Below are positions 1 to 10,562 of a DNA stretch of 64,000 bases, one piece after another (position 1 is the first letter of the stretch; each line of letters begins with the position of its first letter). The position numbers were made by a program, and so were the translations under genes. Source of the stretch: Paralithodes platypus (Eukaryota > Arthropoda > Malacostraca > Decapoda > Lithodidae); contig CM064506.1 of the NCBI GenBank assembly GCA_032716605.1, positions 23,652,743 through 23,716,742 on the forward strand, in the 5' to 3' direction. The notes under the pieces are model-generated. The model was not told the DNA's origin. It did no database searches and saw only the letters and a program-made list of their open reading frames with translations.

Positions 1-19
1 TTGAGTCCATTTTTTTGTC

Positions 20-165
20 TTCAAAAGAGGTAATGATAGTGGTGATCATGGGGATAACAGTAGATATGATGGTGATAGTAGTAGTAGTGATAATGGTGAC
101 AGTGGTAATTATTATGGTAGTGACAGTAGTAGTGGTGATGGTCACAGTATTAGTAGTTGTAACAA
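20..165. repeat. Degenerate GTR/GAT trinucleotide tract
   Basis: Runs of GTA, GTG and GAT triplets fill this stretch. The same composition recurs at 43585-43640, 43945-44075 and 53070-53185, where a SINE fragment and the Gypsy-like element have inserted. The apparent valine/methionine-rich frame across it is a translated microsatellite, not a gene. Confidence 0.8.
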
Positions 166-197
166 CTGGTGCATCAACTCTACAGTTTTACAGATAA

Positions 198-436
198 GGA
201 ACAATAATTGTCATGTTTACAGCAATAGACATAACATTACATGTGGCCGATTATTACATGTGTAGTGGTATTCTACTAAATACAGTAATGCAATATACTA
301 TCAATGACATCGAAAACAACAGCAGTGCAGTGATAGTACGGTACCAATCTTCACCACACTGCTACAAATTCGCTGTCATTATCATCGCCGATACAGTAAT
401 ATTATCAAAAATAACCATAGTAATTATTATCATCAT
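198..436. other. No feature seen
   Basis: This is AT-rich unique-looking sequence. I see no gene, inverted repeat or recognisable element. Confidence 0.5.
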
Positions 437-437
437 G

Positions 438-439
438 AC

Positions 440-478
<39 letters not shown>

Positions 479-479
479 T
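438..479. repeat. (AAT)n microsatellite
   Basis: About 13 AAT units run in tandem. Poly-isoleucine and poly-tyrosine frames on either strand come from this tract. Confidence 0.9.
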
Positions 480-650
480 AAAGTTGCAAGCAACGTTGTG
501 CGGGGTTCGAGCGGGGTTGCACGCAGGGTATTGTGTTGGATACAAGGGCTGTGCCACATATATCAAAATATCATGTATCTCATCGGGCATGGAGAAAGTA
601 CAGAAGGAATATAGTGTAGCCATTTTGGCTATGGCCACTTAGACCATTAA

Positions 651-1236
651 CCTCTGAAGTGCGCATAGGGGTAATTGGAAACGTCCCCCTGTGCTGACGT
701 ATTTGAGGTGTTTCCGTCACTAAAATATTCATTGTGCCATTAATAGCATTAATACTTATCCATATGCGCCTATTATGGGTTGATTATAAAGGTATTAACC
801 TGAAACAACAATAAAACGAGTGAAAACAGCGTTTGGATGGTCAAAATCGGAGATATAGCCCGCGAGTGTATAATGTATGGGTGAGGCAATCTGCTTTCCG
901 CCAATTTCCCAAGGCCACTGAGACACAGTCATCGATACTCTCTCTCTCTCTTGCACTCGCTTGCTATCAGTGATGACACACCCTCCAATCGGATTTCTAA
1001 TGTTAGCACGAATTTACAGAATAAGGGAATAACAGGGAAAATAGGTGATAACTGAAGGAGAGGAGGAAAGGGAAGGAGGGGAGGTAGAGGACTGAGATTT
1101 TGCATGGCCCAGGGGGATATTATAAAAAAATTTTTTTTTTTCGATGTCAAAAGTTGATTTTTGTTTTCTCTGACTCTTAAGAGTCTCCCCGCAGTGCGCC
1201 GGGGGAACTCTTAAGAGTCTCCCCGCAGCTCCCGGG
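651..1236. mobile_element. TTAA-flanked MITE, family 1, copy A
   Basis: A 586-bp non-coding element is flanked by TTAA on both sides (647-650 and 1237-1240). Closely similar sequence lies at 10563-11164 and a diverged one at 39762-40603, all TTAA-flanked. The outer edge reads TTAACCTCTGAAG at the left and CCCGGGTTAA at the right. Near the right end the palindrome ACTCTTAAGAGT occurs twice, each followed by CTCCCCGCAG. TTAA targeting is the hallmark of piggyBac-type transposases (known), so this is probably a piggyBac-mobilised non-autonomous element (inference). Confidence 0.7.
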
Positions 1237-1304
1237 TTAAGGAGTGTGACCATTTTGGTTAAAGCTATTAATCCTGTACGAGTTGTTGTTGTTGTTGTTG
1301 TTCC

Positions 1305-2480
1305 CTAAGCTGCCTGGCCGAACAGCCCTGAGTCCCTGAGGAAGGCCATGGTCACGATCGGGCTTTCCCACAGAGCTCTCATTGAGTGTAGATTGTGTTG
1401 TTGGCATAAGTGGTTGTGTGAAATGCAGTCTTCTATTATGTGTTTAATGGTATGGGGTGCTGTGTTACATCCCGGGCAGGCATCGACAACGGAGTCATCC
1501 AGTCTCTTCTGATAGCTCAGGAGAGCTGGATGGTGTCCGCATCTCAGCCTGGCCAGGTGGACTCTGTCCTCGCGAGGAAGGGAGGATTCGGAAGGATGGA
1601 TTTCGGGAGGTCGTGCTTGCAGTTGCGTGTTGTCTGTGAGTGAGTGGATGGATCGGCGAGAGATATGAGTATGGATGTGCTTCTGGAAGGTGGTTCGGGG
1701 TGGGAGAGAGGACAGTAATTGTGTGTGATACCGTGTGCTGGGTGTTGTTTTTGATATTCTTGGTGTCTGTGGGTGTGTTGCCATGTAGTTAGTGGGTGGT
1801 CTTGGTTCGTGGAGGCTACTGCCAGGAATTGAGTACCTCTCATGATCACTGATCTTATGTATTGTTAGGCTCTGACCACCCTCCAGGATGTTGTGGGGGC
1901 AAGTTCTGGGGAGCAAAGGTGATGTCTGGAGATGATGGGTTATAGAGGGCTTGGTGAGGAATATGGGTATGTTGATGGATGTCGTTAAGGATGATGAGGT
2001 TAACAGTTTGGTTTTGTAGTACCAGCCCTCTGTCTGTGTCGGGGTTGTCGACAAACCAGGCCGACGTCTTGGCGTTGAAGTCACCACCCAGGATGATGTG
2101 TGGGGTGTTTGTGATGTGTTGTAAGTGTGGTCTGTATTCATTTGGTACTGTAGGGGATGTATGTGTTTATGATGGTTATGTTGGAGTTGTTGCCAGTGCG
2201 TATTTTAATTGATTGTATTTCTGTTGTGTTATCATTTGGGGGGAGGAGGGATTTGGTTTGTACACTGGTAACTATGTATGATATTTCTTTGTGTACCAGG
2301 GTGATGAGTCAACCGCCTCCGCCGATAGCCCGGTCTTGTCTGATGGTGGTGAAATCATGAAATGTGGGTGTTTTTTGTGTTGTGCGGAGTTTTGTTTCTT
2401 GTAAGATGGCAATGTGTATGTTGTGTTTGTTTGATGAAGTGTGAGAGTTCGTGTTTCTTTGTGTTGATGCCATCTATGTT
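1305..2480 (-). pseudogene. LINE endonuclease remnant fused by deletion to C-terminal zinc-binding tail
   Basis: On the minus strand near 2100-2040, one frame reads HIILGGDFNAKTSAW, the APE-type endonuclease motif with its catalytic D and N. Near 1860-1850 ISDHE matches the terminal SDH motif. Endonuclease pieces fall in different frames, so several indels are present. After about 1800 the sequence jumps to a LINE C terminus. This includes RLRCGHHPALLSYQKRL and DACPGC followed by H-x3-H and EDC (about 1545-1440), typical of the cysteine/histidine cluster after the RT domain in Jockey-group LINEs. It ends at the stop just before the (AAC)n tail. Confidence 0.7.
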
Positions 2481-2499
2481 CAATTGGAGAATGTTAATG

Positions 2500-3110
2500 T
2501 TATGTGCACGATGTATGTTGGGTGCTGCTGCACGAGGATGGGGTGGGGGTGAAGGAGGGGCTGTGGGTTGGGATGGGTGAGGTGGGGGGGCGGGGATTGG
2601 GGAGCAGATGGGGGTTGGAATGGATTAGGATGGGGCGTGGTATGTTGAGTTGAGGATGTGGATGGTATGGGAAGGTTAGGTGGGTTAGGGAGGAGAGGTG
2701 GACAGGTTTTAGGGGGGGGAGTGGATGATATGGGAAGGTTAGGTGGGATGGGGAGGAGAGGTGGACGGGTTTTAGGCGAGGGATTTGATTGGGAGAGGGA
2801 GGGGCATGAGGAACAGGTCCAGGTGTTTGTGTAGGTGTTTCTTGGAGGCAAGTGTTGTGCAGGTGAAGTGGGTCCAGTTCCTGCATGAATTGCAGAGAAC
2901 TGAACCATTAGTGTGGCGACTCGAAGCGATGGGTTTTGAGCAAGTTGGACATATGTATGTGTAGGTGGGTCCTGGGTTGCTCTCAATGTCTCCGGCTAGA
3001 AGAAGTCTTCGAGAAATGACAGCCGGAGAGTCATTTCTCGGTGTAGGAAAAACTGTGTGATGTGTGTGTGTGTGGTGTGAGGTGTGGAAATTCCCGGCGC
3101 GACCGAAGCC
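2500..3110 (-). pseudogene. LINE N-terminal region: 2A-like peptide plus PHD-type zinc finger and proline-rich linker
   Basis: The minus-strand frame encodes RRLLLAGDIESNPGP at 3011-2967, which fits the 2A ribosome-skipping consensus D-[VI]-E-x-N-P-G-P. It is followed at once by CPTC, then CNSC, then H-x2-C, a PHD-like zinc-binding cluster (about 2955-2840). A proline/threonine-rich segment (about 2790-2510) follows in shifted frames. No ATG precedes the 2A motif closely in frame, so either the true start is lost or translation starts at a non-AUG codon. LINEs with 2A peptides at or near the N terminus are known from CR1-like and related elements of aquatic animals; the function here is inferred. 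Confidence 0.65.
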
Positions 3111-3133
3111 GCTCCAAGGACTCCTGTACGAGT

Positions 3134-3728
3134 AGGCATAATTGCCCGAAATTGCCTTCATTCCCTGCTCATTTTCATGCATAAGCAAAAGCCAGAGCGT
3201 AATACAATTATGTATTCGTGAAAGTACGGTAATAGCTTTCAAATTACTCCTGAATCATCCCTGTACGACGTCTGGTTTTCTTGTAAGGATCTTGCAAACG
3301 AAGGGCAAAATTGCTAAAAATTACCAAATCCGATAGGCCTAGGCGAAATCGCTAATAATTACCAATTATTTTCTGTTTTCGCTATGTGTGACGCTGCACA
3401 TAACTGAACTCTCTCTCACACAAACCTCAGTGTCGTAGCGGGGCCTGTAGGCTCCGGCTGACGTCCATCCGTGCTGCTTGCAAAAGCTGGCCTGGCTCAC
3501 AGGCTACAAAATAGCCGGAAAATCGTCTCCGTCATATGAGGGGCCCCGCGGGAATTGGGTTAAGAAGTGTGGTTGTTTTGATTATTTGATAGGGTCACCA
3601 TAAGGGTAATAGTGTGGCATTTGTTCTGTACAGAAGCTTGGCCTTTTTGGTTGGGGCTTCTTAGGAATGTGACCTTTTTCGTTAGCCATGGAAGAACTGC
3701 AGAGAAACAAATTATTATAAGCAACCTC
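3134..3728. other. No gene seen
   Basis: This is the flank of the LINE insertion. It contains a GC-richer patch around 3430-3560 ending in GGGTTAAG, but no coding frame or inverted repeat that I can support. Confidence 0.4.
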
Positions 3729-3741
3729 ATGTTAAAAATAT

Positions 3742-6326
3742 TGTATTGATGGTATGCGTGTATGCCCCGACAGAGGATATACTTGAAAGAAAGAAAGAGG
3801 AGTTCTGGATGAATGTGGAGGCGTGCCTGGAGAAGTTTGACAAGAACGAAAGAATATTTCTGATTGGGGATATGAATGGTAAGGTGGGTGATCGGAAAGT
3901 TGAGGGAGTGGTGGGAGGGTGGGGGGTACCATCAGAGGTGAATGGGAATGGTAGTGCACTTGTGGACGTATGTGTGGGGAGGAGGCTGTGGATAGCCAAC
4001 ACCTTCTTCCGACACAGAATGATCCACAGGTACACGTGGAAACGGATGTTGACGATGAAGGATAAGACAGTGGTGGAACGAAAGTCATTGATTGATTATG
4101 TATGTGTGGATGAACGAATGAAGAAAGTCTGTGATGGATCCTAGGGTGTATAGGGGTATTGGAGGGGGTCTGTCTGATCATTATGTAGTGGTAGCTAAGG
4201 TTAGGATACAAAAGAAGTGGGTGAGGAGAGCAGGAGGGAGGCGAGAGGAGGGTGGAATGGTGAGGAGGGTGGAATGGTGAGGAGGGTGGAGAGGTTGCAG
4301 GAGGAGGAAGTCAGGGAGGAGTACAGGAGAGCAGTGGAAAGACGACTAGGTGGGTTCGACCTGGAAGTTATGGAGGAAGTGGAGGAGATGAGCAAGGTGT
4401 TAAGGATGAGATCTGTGCAGCATGTGAGGAGGTGTGTGGAGTGAGGAGAAGAGGGAGGGGAGTGAAAGGTAGAGCATGGTGGACAGAAGAGGTAAGAATA
4501 GCTGTGGAAGAAAAGAAGAAAGCATATAGAGAGTGGTTGGGTAGTAGAGGGAATGAAGATTCCGAGAGACAGAAACGAGCACCTGAGTGTAAAATGGAGG
4601 GAGAGTAAGAAACTGTTCTGGGAAGAAGTCAAGACAGTTAGGGAAGGTAGCAAGGGAAACAGTAAGGGTGTGAAAGATAAGAATGGGAGAATGCTAGCCG
4701 AGAAGCAAGAGAGAGTCGAAAGATGGAGGGAGTACTTCAGTGAGTTGCTAAATGTAAGGAATGAAGAGCCAGCAAACATAGCTGGATATGGTATGGGAGG
4801 GAGAAGAAGAGAAGTAGTGGAGGAGGAGGTGGGGATCAGGAGGTCAGAAGTGTGGGAAGCCATGAAAAGAGTGAAGTTGGGGAAAGCACCAGGAACAGAT
4901 GGAGTGTGTGGGGAAATGTTGAGGTATGGTGGTGAGATAGTGATAGAATGGGTATGGAAAATGTGCAAACTAGCATGGGAGAAGGGGAGTGCACCCGGTG
5001 ACTGGAAGACTGGCATAATAGTCCCCCTATATAAGGGCAAAGGGGAAAGAGGAGTGTGTGGTAACCACCGAGGAATATGTCTTCTAAGCGTAGTAGGGAA
5101 GGTATACAGTAGGGTACCGGTAGTGATTGAGAGAGTGAGAGTGAGAACGGAGAAATGGATAGGCGACGAGCAGGGAGGGTTTTAGGAAGGGAAGAGGATG
5201 TGTAGATCAGATTTTTACCCTGAATTGTGTTGTGGAGAAGTATCTGGAGAAGAAACAAAAGGTGTATGTTGCCTTTATGGACTTGGAGAAGGCCTATGAC
5301 AGAGTGGATAGAGAAGGTTTGTGGAAAGTACTTAGAATATACGGAGTAGAGGGCAAGTTGCTGAAAGCCGTGAAGAGCATGTATGAGGGTGTAAAGGCGG
5401 CAGTACGTGTGGAGAGTGAGCAGAGCGAGTTCTTTGACCTGAATGTTGGTTTGAAACAGGGGTGTGTGATGTCCCCGTGGTTGTTTACTGTATATATGGA
5501 TGGAGTCATAAAAGAAATACTATCAAGAGCAGTGGATGTTGGTGTATCGCTGAAAAGGGAGGGAATTGAGTGGAAGCTACCTATACTGCTGTTTGCGATG
5601 ATACAGTTCTGATGAGTGATAATGAATGGGAGTTGCAGGGTCTGGTAAATGAGTTTGGAACAGTGTGCGAAAAACGGAATTTGAAGGTAAATGCGGGGAA
5701 GAGCAAGGTTATGGTCTTCGAAAGGGGTGAAGTCACAGAGTGTGAGGTGAAGCTGAACGGTCAGGCTATGGAGATCGTCAACTCTTTTAAGTATCTGGGC
5801 AGTGTGTTGAGTAAAGATGGGACTATGGATGAAGAAGTGCGGGAGAGGGTACAACAGGGGAAGAGGGTTGTAGGAACGCTAAAAGCAGTAACAAGAAATA
5901 GGGTGGTCAGTATGGAAGTGAAGAAGTCCTTGCATGACAGTGTGGTAATCCCGACACTGACTTACGGAAGCGAATAGGAGTGCGTGTGGAGTTACATGGA
6001 GGGATAGACAGACTAATGAGGAAGTAAGAAGGAGGTGTGGTGTGGAGGTAGATGTGCTGGAAAGTGTGAAAAGGAACAACTTGAGATGGTTCGGCCATAT
6101 GGAACATATGGAAAGCGAGAGAATGACTAAGAGGGTGTATGAGAGCGAGGTGGAGGGACAGAGAGGGAGAGATAGACCGAATGAGAGGTGGAAGGATGGA
6201 GTGAGGAAGTACATGAACGAAGGCGGTGCTGGTTGGGAGGAGGGGCGTCGACTGACTGGGGACAGAGGTGCATGGGGGCGGTTCGTTCTTGGCCACCCCT
6301 TCGGGGATCACGGCGTCAGGCAATAG
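3742..6326 (+). pseudogene. RTE-like endonuclease/reverse transcriptase, frameshifted
   Basis: Endonuclease pieces come first: CVYAPTED, then IFLIGDMNGKVGD, and LIDYV near 4093. An RT domain follows: KAPGTDGVCGEML near 4890, YVAFMDLEKAYDRV near 5265, LKQGCVMSPWLF near 5450. The catalytic FADD box near 5595 has lost one base, so the frame breaks inside it. The C-terminal part with RWFGHMEHM near 6080 matches the tail domain of RTE-like proteins. Breaks are visible near 4125, 4445, 5175, 5597 and 5975. At the last, about 70 bp present in the 56.7-kb copy are missing. The copy is dead but close in sequence to the minus-strand copy at 56.4-62.9 kb. Confidence 0.85.
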
Positions 6327-6337
6327 ATGATAGATAG
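3742..6337 (+). mobile_element. RTE-like LINE, copy 1 (5'-truncated)
   Basis: The element is flanked by 13-bp direct repeats ATGTTAAAAATAT at 3729-3741 and 6338-6350. It is truncated within the endonuclease at the 5' side. Its 3' terminus reads GGGGATCACGGCGTCAGGCA followed by a short TAGA-type simple repeat, the same 3' end seen in the copies at 6941, 56406 (minus strand) and the tail fragment at 6513. A simple-repeat tail in place of poly(A) is usual for RTE-clade elements. Confidence 0.85.
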
Positions 6338-6350
6338 ATGTTAAAAATAT

Positions 6351-6512
6351 CTTATATATTTTTGTTTAGCTTTACTTGGCATTCCTCTTCCTCTATGTAT
6401 CTAGCAATTTAACCCCCTCAAACTCCTTATGACGCGATGGTGTGGTAATTACCCCGGGCCAAAAAGCTCTAAAAGACGATCGAGTGATAACTCAAGCGAG
6501 CTTGAAATACGC
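6351..6512. other. No feature seen
   Basis: Short AT-rich stretch between two RTE-like 3' ends, with no recognisable content. Confidence 0.4.
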
Positions 6513-6560
6513 AGGCGTTTCGTTCATGGTCACCCCTTCGGGGATCAAGGTGTCCGGCAA
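6513..6560 (+). repeat. RTE-like 3'-end fragment
   Basis: The sequence matches the last ~45 bp of the RTE-like LINE (TTCGTTCATGGTCACCCC and the following GGGGATCAAGG), with no coding part. It is either a severely truncated insertion or a leftover of the local duplication described at 6561-9018. Confidence 0.6.
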
Positions 6561-6940
6561 TATATACCGGTAGGCTATAGATAAATTCATTTTTGGGCTA
6601 TTTCTTCCATTTTATTTATCCTGTTAAAGTGCTTGATTGATTTTTGTGCTAATGTAGTTAGTATTTGGTGTAATTTCACATATTTCAGCTAAATCTGGAA
6701 AGCACATGCAATTTATTTGTGCATGTTCAGTAAGTATTGCTGGGGAAAGGGTTAACGTATTCATCTTTTGGGGTATTTATTCTATGTTTTTATCCTGTTT
6801 CTGTGATTGATTGAGTTTTGTGCTAATGTAGTTGGTATTTGGTATAATTTTACATATTTTAGATATATCAGAAGAGCACATGCAATATATTTGGGCATTT
6901 TCAGTTAGTATTGCTGGGGAAACGGTTAACATACAGTATT
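6561..6940 (+). repeat. Locally duplicated AT-rich unit, first block
   Basis: Two imperfect tandem copies of a ~150-170 bp unit lie here. Shared strings include TTTTATCCTGTT, GCTAATGTAGTT, GAGCACATGCAATATATTTG and AGTATTGCTGGGGAAA. The same unit recurs at 8396-8506 and 8763-9018 next to further RTE-like copies. The block is non-coding. Confidence 0.75.
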
Positions 6941-8395
6941 CATCATAGGAAGGGAATAGGATGTGTAGCTCAGATCTTTGCCCTGAAATATGTTGTGGAG
7001 AAATATCTTGAGAAGGGACAAAAGTTGTATGCTGCCTTCATGGACTTGGTGAAGGCCTATGACAGAGTTGATAGAGAAGGTACCGGTATGTAGAAAGTAC
7101 TTGGAATATACGGAGCAGATAGCAAGTTGCTGAAAGCAGTGAAAAGCATGTATGAGGGTGCAAAGGTGTCAGTATGTGTTGAGAATGAACAGAGCGAGTT
7201 CTTTGATCTGAATTTTGGGTTAAAGAAAGGGTGTGTGATGTCCCCGTGGTTGTTCAATATATACTGAACTGTATATGGATGGAGTCATAAAAGAAATGCA
7301 AGGATGAGCAGTGGATGTTGGTGTACCACTAATAAGGGAAGGCAATGAGTGGAATGACAGAGTTGATAGAGAAGGTATGTGGAAAGTACTGTACTGAGAA
7401 TATATGGAGTAGATGGCAAGTTGCTGAAAGCATTGAAGAGTATGTATGAGAGTGCAAAGGTATCAGTACGTGTGAAGAATGAACAGAGGGAGTTCTTTGA
7501 TCTGAATGTTTGGTAAAGCAAGGGTGTGTGATGTCCAGATGGTTGTTCTATATATACAGTATATGGATGGAGTCATAAAAGAAATACAAGGAAGAGCAGT
7601 GGATGTTTGTGTACTGCTGTTTGCTGATGATATGAATGGAAGTTGCAGGGTCTGGTAAATATTTTTGGAACAGTGTGCGAAAAATGGAATCTGAAGGTAA
7701 ATGCGGGGAAGAGCAAGGTTATGGTCTTCGAAAAGGGTGAAGCCACAGAGTGTGAGGTGAAGTTGAACGATCAGGCTATGGAGATTGTCAGCTCATTTAA
7801 GTATCTTGGCAGTGTACAGAGTAAAGATGGGAGTATGGATTAAGAAGTGTGGGAGAGGGTGCAACAGGGGAAGAGGGTTGTAGGAATGCTGAAAGCAGTA
7901 ACATGAAATAGGGTGGTCAGCATGGAACTGAAGAAGTCATTGCATGACAGTGTGGTAATCCCGACACTGACTTACGGAAGCGATGCATGGACGTTGTTGG
8001 AGAGATTCAAACCAAGAGTGAAAGCGATGGAAATGAGTTACTTGAGAAGTGTGTGCAGAGTTACATGGAGGGATAGACAGACGAATGAGGAAGTACGAGA
8101 GAGGTGTGGTGTGAATGTACTGGAAAGTGCGAAAAAGAACACCTTGAGATGGTTCGGCCATGTGGAACGTATGGGAAGCGAGAGAATGACTAAGAGCGTG
8201 TACGAGTGAGGTGGAAGGACAGAGGGAGAAATAAACCGAGAGAGAGGTGGAAGGATGGAGTTAAGAAGTATATGCGTGAAAGCGGTGCTGGATGGGAGGA
8301 GGAGCGTCGACTGACTGGGGACAGAGGTGCATAGGGGTGTTTCGTTCGTGTCCAATCCTTCGGTGATCAAGGCGTCCGTCAATAGATAGGTAGAT
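6941..8395 (+). pseudogene. RTE-like LINE, copy 2, with internal duplication
   Basis: RT motifs AFMDLVKAYDRVDRE (near 7040) and GCVMSPWLF (near 7230) are followed by a second pass through the same region. GACAGAGTTGATAGAGAAGG occurs at about 7062 and again near 7356, giving an internal duplication of roughly 295 bp. The C-terminal part from about 7640 to 8215 includes GKSKVMVFEKGE, LTYGSDAWT and RWFGHVERM. The 3' end near 8340-8390 matches copy 1. Multiple stops and shifts make it non-functional. Confidence 0.8.
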
Positions 8396-8506
8396 AAATT
8401 CATCTTTAGGGCTATTCCTTACATTTTCTTTATCCTGTTAGTGTACTTTATTAAATTTTTTGGTAATGTAGTTGGTAATTGGTGTAATTTTACATATTTC
8501 AGATAA
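8396..8506 (+). repeat. Locally duplicated AT-rich unit, second block, left part
   Basis: This continues the unit of 6561-6940 and is interrupted at CAGATAAA by the LINE fragment at 8507-8762. The unit resumes with AAATCTGAAGAGCACATGC after the insertion. Confidence 0.7.
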
Positions 8507-8762
8507 AGGATGTCAACAGAATAACAAATGATGAGCTGAAGAGACGTTTAGGTATAAAGAGTATTAGCGAGGAGATGCGTACAAGTAAACTGGGATGGTA
8601 TGGACATGTGGAGAGAATGGATGAACAAAATTGGGTGAAAAGATGCAGGTCTGCGATTGTGGAGGGAGCTGCACCAAGGGGTGGACCGAGTAAGACCTGG
8701 GATCGGACTATACGTGCCGATCTCAAATACTCAGTCTTAAAATGTTATGTACGTATGTATGT
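8507..8762 (+). pseudogene. 3' end of a second LINE family inserted in the AT-rich unit
   Basis: The frame encodes NDELKRRLGIKSI, then KLGWYGHVERMDEQNWVKR and RGGPSKTWD, the conserved C-terminal tail of non-LTR reverse transcriptases of the RTE/Jockey type, different from the RTE-like family beside it. The 3' end carries a short (TATG)n repeat. ATAAA occurs at both junctions and may be the target duplication. Only about 80 codons remain. Confidence 0.7.
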
Positions 8763-9018
8763 ATAAATCTGAAGAGCACATGCAATCTATTTAGGCATTT
8801 TCAGTCAGTATTGCTGGGTAAAGGGTTAACATATTAATCTTTTGGAGTATTTCTTCCATTTATTTATCCTGTTAGTGAGTTTTATTGATTTCAGTGCTAC
8901 TGTAGTAGTATTTGGTGTAATTTTACATATTTTAGATAAATCTGAAGTGGACATGCAATATATTTGGGCATTTTCAGTCAGTATTGCTGGGGAAACGGTT
9001 AGCATACTGTAGTCATCT
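8763..9018 (+). repeat. Locally duplicated AT-rich unit, second block, right part
   Basis: This is a nearly full repeat of 6640-6940, ending in the same CAGTATTGCTGGGGAAACGG lead-in to an RTE-like fragment, so the junction itself was copied. Confidence 0.75.
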
Positions 9019-9597
9019 TAGGAAGGGAAGAGGATGTGTAGCTCAGATTTTTGCCCGGAAATGTGTTGTGGAGAAATATCTGGAGAAGCGACAAAAGTTG
9101 TATGCTGCATTTATGGAGTTGGAGAAGGCCTATGACAGAATTGATAGAGAAGGTATGTGGAAAGTACCGGTACCGGTACTGAAAATATACGGAGTAGATG
9201 GCAAGTTGCTGAAAGCAATTAAGAGCATGTATGAGGGTGCAAAGGTGTCAGTATGTGTGGATAATTAACAGAGCGAGTTCTTTAATCTGAATGTTGGGTT
9301 AAAGCAAGGGTGTATGTGATGTCCCGATGGTTGTTCAATATATACCAGTACAGTATATGGATGGAGTCATGAAAGAAATACAAGGAAGAGCAGCGGATGT
9401 TGGTGTACCGCTGATAAGGGGAGGAAACGAGTGGAAGTTGCCTCAACAGTACAGTACCGGTACTACTGTTGCTGACAACACAGTTCTGATAAGCGATAGT
9501 GAATGGGAGTTGCAGGGTCAGGTAAATATGTTTGGAACAGTGTGTGAAAAACGGAATCTGGAGGTAAATGCTAGGAAGAGCAATATTATGGTCATTA
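9019..9597 (+). pseudogene. RTE-like LINE, copy 3, truncated at both ends
   Basis: The segment begins at the same RT position as copy 2 (GRGCVAQIFA). It carries AYDRIDREGMWKV, an insertion of ACCGGTACCGGT repeats near 9165, and stops near 9265. It ends abruptly within the KSNIMV region near 9595, where a different element takes over. The catalytic FADD region is replaced by CAGTACCGGTACTACTG. Confidence 0.75.
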
Positions 9598-9850
9598 TAT
9601 TTCCCTTGCCCCTCAACTTTCTCTTCATAATTGCTGAGGGGCACAGGGCCCTGGGTGGGGCTTTGGTTTCCCGGGCGTTTCCGCGCCCTCCTCAGCTCCC
9701 CGCCATGGAGTGGCTTCGGTCACCCAGGCTTTATTGTGGTCGGCGGGGAGGGTTCTGTGGGGGCGCTCGGTTATGGCCTTGGAATTGCTCGGGGCCTTGG
9801 GGCTGTTAGGCCAGGCAGCTTGGGGAACAACAACAACAAAAACAACTACA
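9598..9850 (+). mobile_element. 5'-truncated LINE 3' end with (AAC)n tail
   Basis: The last ~60 bp match the 3' end of the LINE at 1284-3121 (GGCTGTTAGGCCAGGCAGCT followed by AACAACAACAAC). The rest is a GC-rich body that is not shared with it. This suggests a sibling LINE family or a SINE using the same 3' end. Confidence 0.5.
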
Positions 9851-9859
9851 GCAGGACTT

Positions 9860-10558
9860 ACCCTTGACCAGGTATAGGCTATCCTAGTGTTTAATAGGCC
9901 TATACCCCTTTGAAAGGACATTAGCCTAGTCTAACCTAACAACCTTACCTAACCTATTATAGTAGGCTATTATGGGTGGGGGCTGCTGCCCCCACACCCC
10001 AATTTTTGGTGTATTTGTCTATTTTGTCTGTGAAGTGGGAATTTTTCAATTTGTCGATAACGAAAATCCTCCATGCGGACTATAGCTTATGGAGAAAAAT
10101 ATGGCGAATCTATTGTTGCCTATTATCTCTAATAAATTGTTTCTCATAATGCTGCAGTGGTGTCGTTTAAAATACCAACCATTTAATTGTGTGCCTTTAA
10201 AAATTACCTAAATTAGGCTATAGGCTACTGGAAGATTAGAAGAATCTTTAAGAAAGACTAGGTTAGGGTTATTGTCGTGCCAAAGCTAGATTATAGCCTA
10301 AATATAAAAGGAAGTTAATAGAATGAAATATGCCGAAAAAAATCGACATCAAAATCGACGCAAAATTAACCGTGACGATCGCCCTATGTAAACATGATGA
10401 CCGTACACCCGGTAACTACATCCATCCCATTAAAAGTTACTGTGGGACACCAAATATGTTGAGGGGGTCTCTGCGGCTCTGCCCCCCCACGTCGGCCCGT
10501 CACGTATTATGATGTACGGTAAGTTATCATCATCTGTGCTAATTCATAGGATCCCCAA
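9860..10558. repeat. AT-rich repeat also found inverted at 15835-15970
   Basis: AACCTAACAACCTTACCTAA and TGGGTGGGGGCTGCTGCCCC here correspond, inverted, to 15835-15900. The segment near 10360-10440 with CCGTACACCCGG corresponds, inverted, to 15905-15965. No coding frame can be supported. Confidence 0.55.
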
Positions 10559-10562
10559 TTAA

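Larger units (their letters stand above)
1284..3121 (-). mobile_element. Internally deleted Jockey/CR1-like LINE with 12-bp target duplication
   Basis: The element lies on the minus strand. It is bracketed by direct copies of TCCTGTACGAGT at 1272-1283 and 3122-3133. The 3' end, at the low coordinate, carries an (AAC)n tail instead of poly(A). In order on the minus strand it holds a 2A-like motif with a PHD-type zinc finger, a proline-rich stretch, an endonuclease remnant, and a C-terminal zinc-binding region. The reverse-transcriptase domain is absent, so the copy is internally deleted as well as frameshifted. The 12-bp duplication shows it arrived by target-primed integration. Confidence 0.8.

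Noticed and set aside
1979..2580. Plus-strand frames of 67-77 codons over the LINE
   Set aside because: They are antisense shadows of the endonuclease and proline-rich parts on the minus strand.
4201..5258. Long minus-strand frames (up to 279 codons) over RTE-like copy 1
   Set aside because: Antisense of the purine-rich RT coding strand, full of serine and leucine, with no domain. The sense strand explains the sequence.
10330..10512. 60-codon frame starting MPKKIDIKI
   Set aside because: It lies in a dispersed repeat whose inverted copy at 15841-15970 does not keep the frame.
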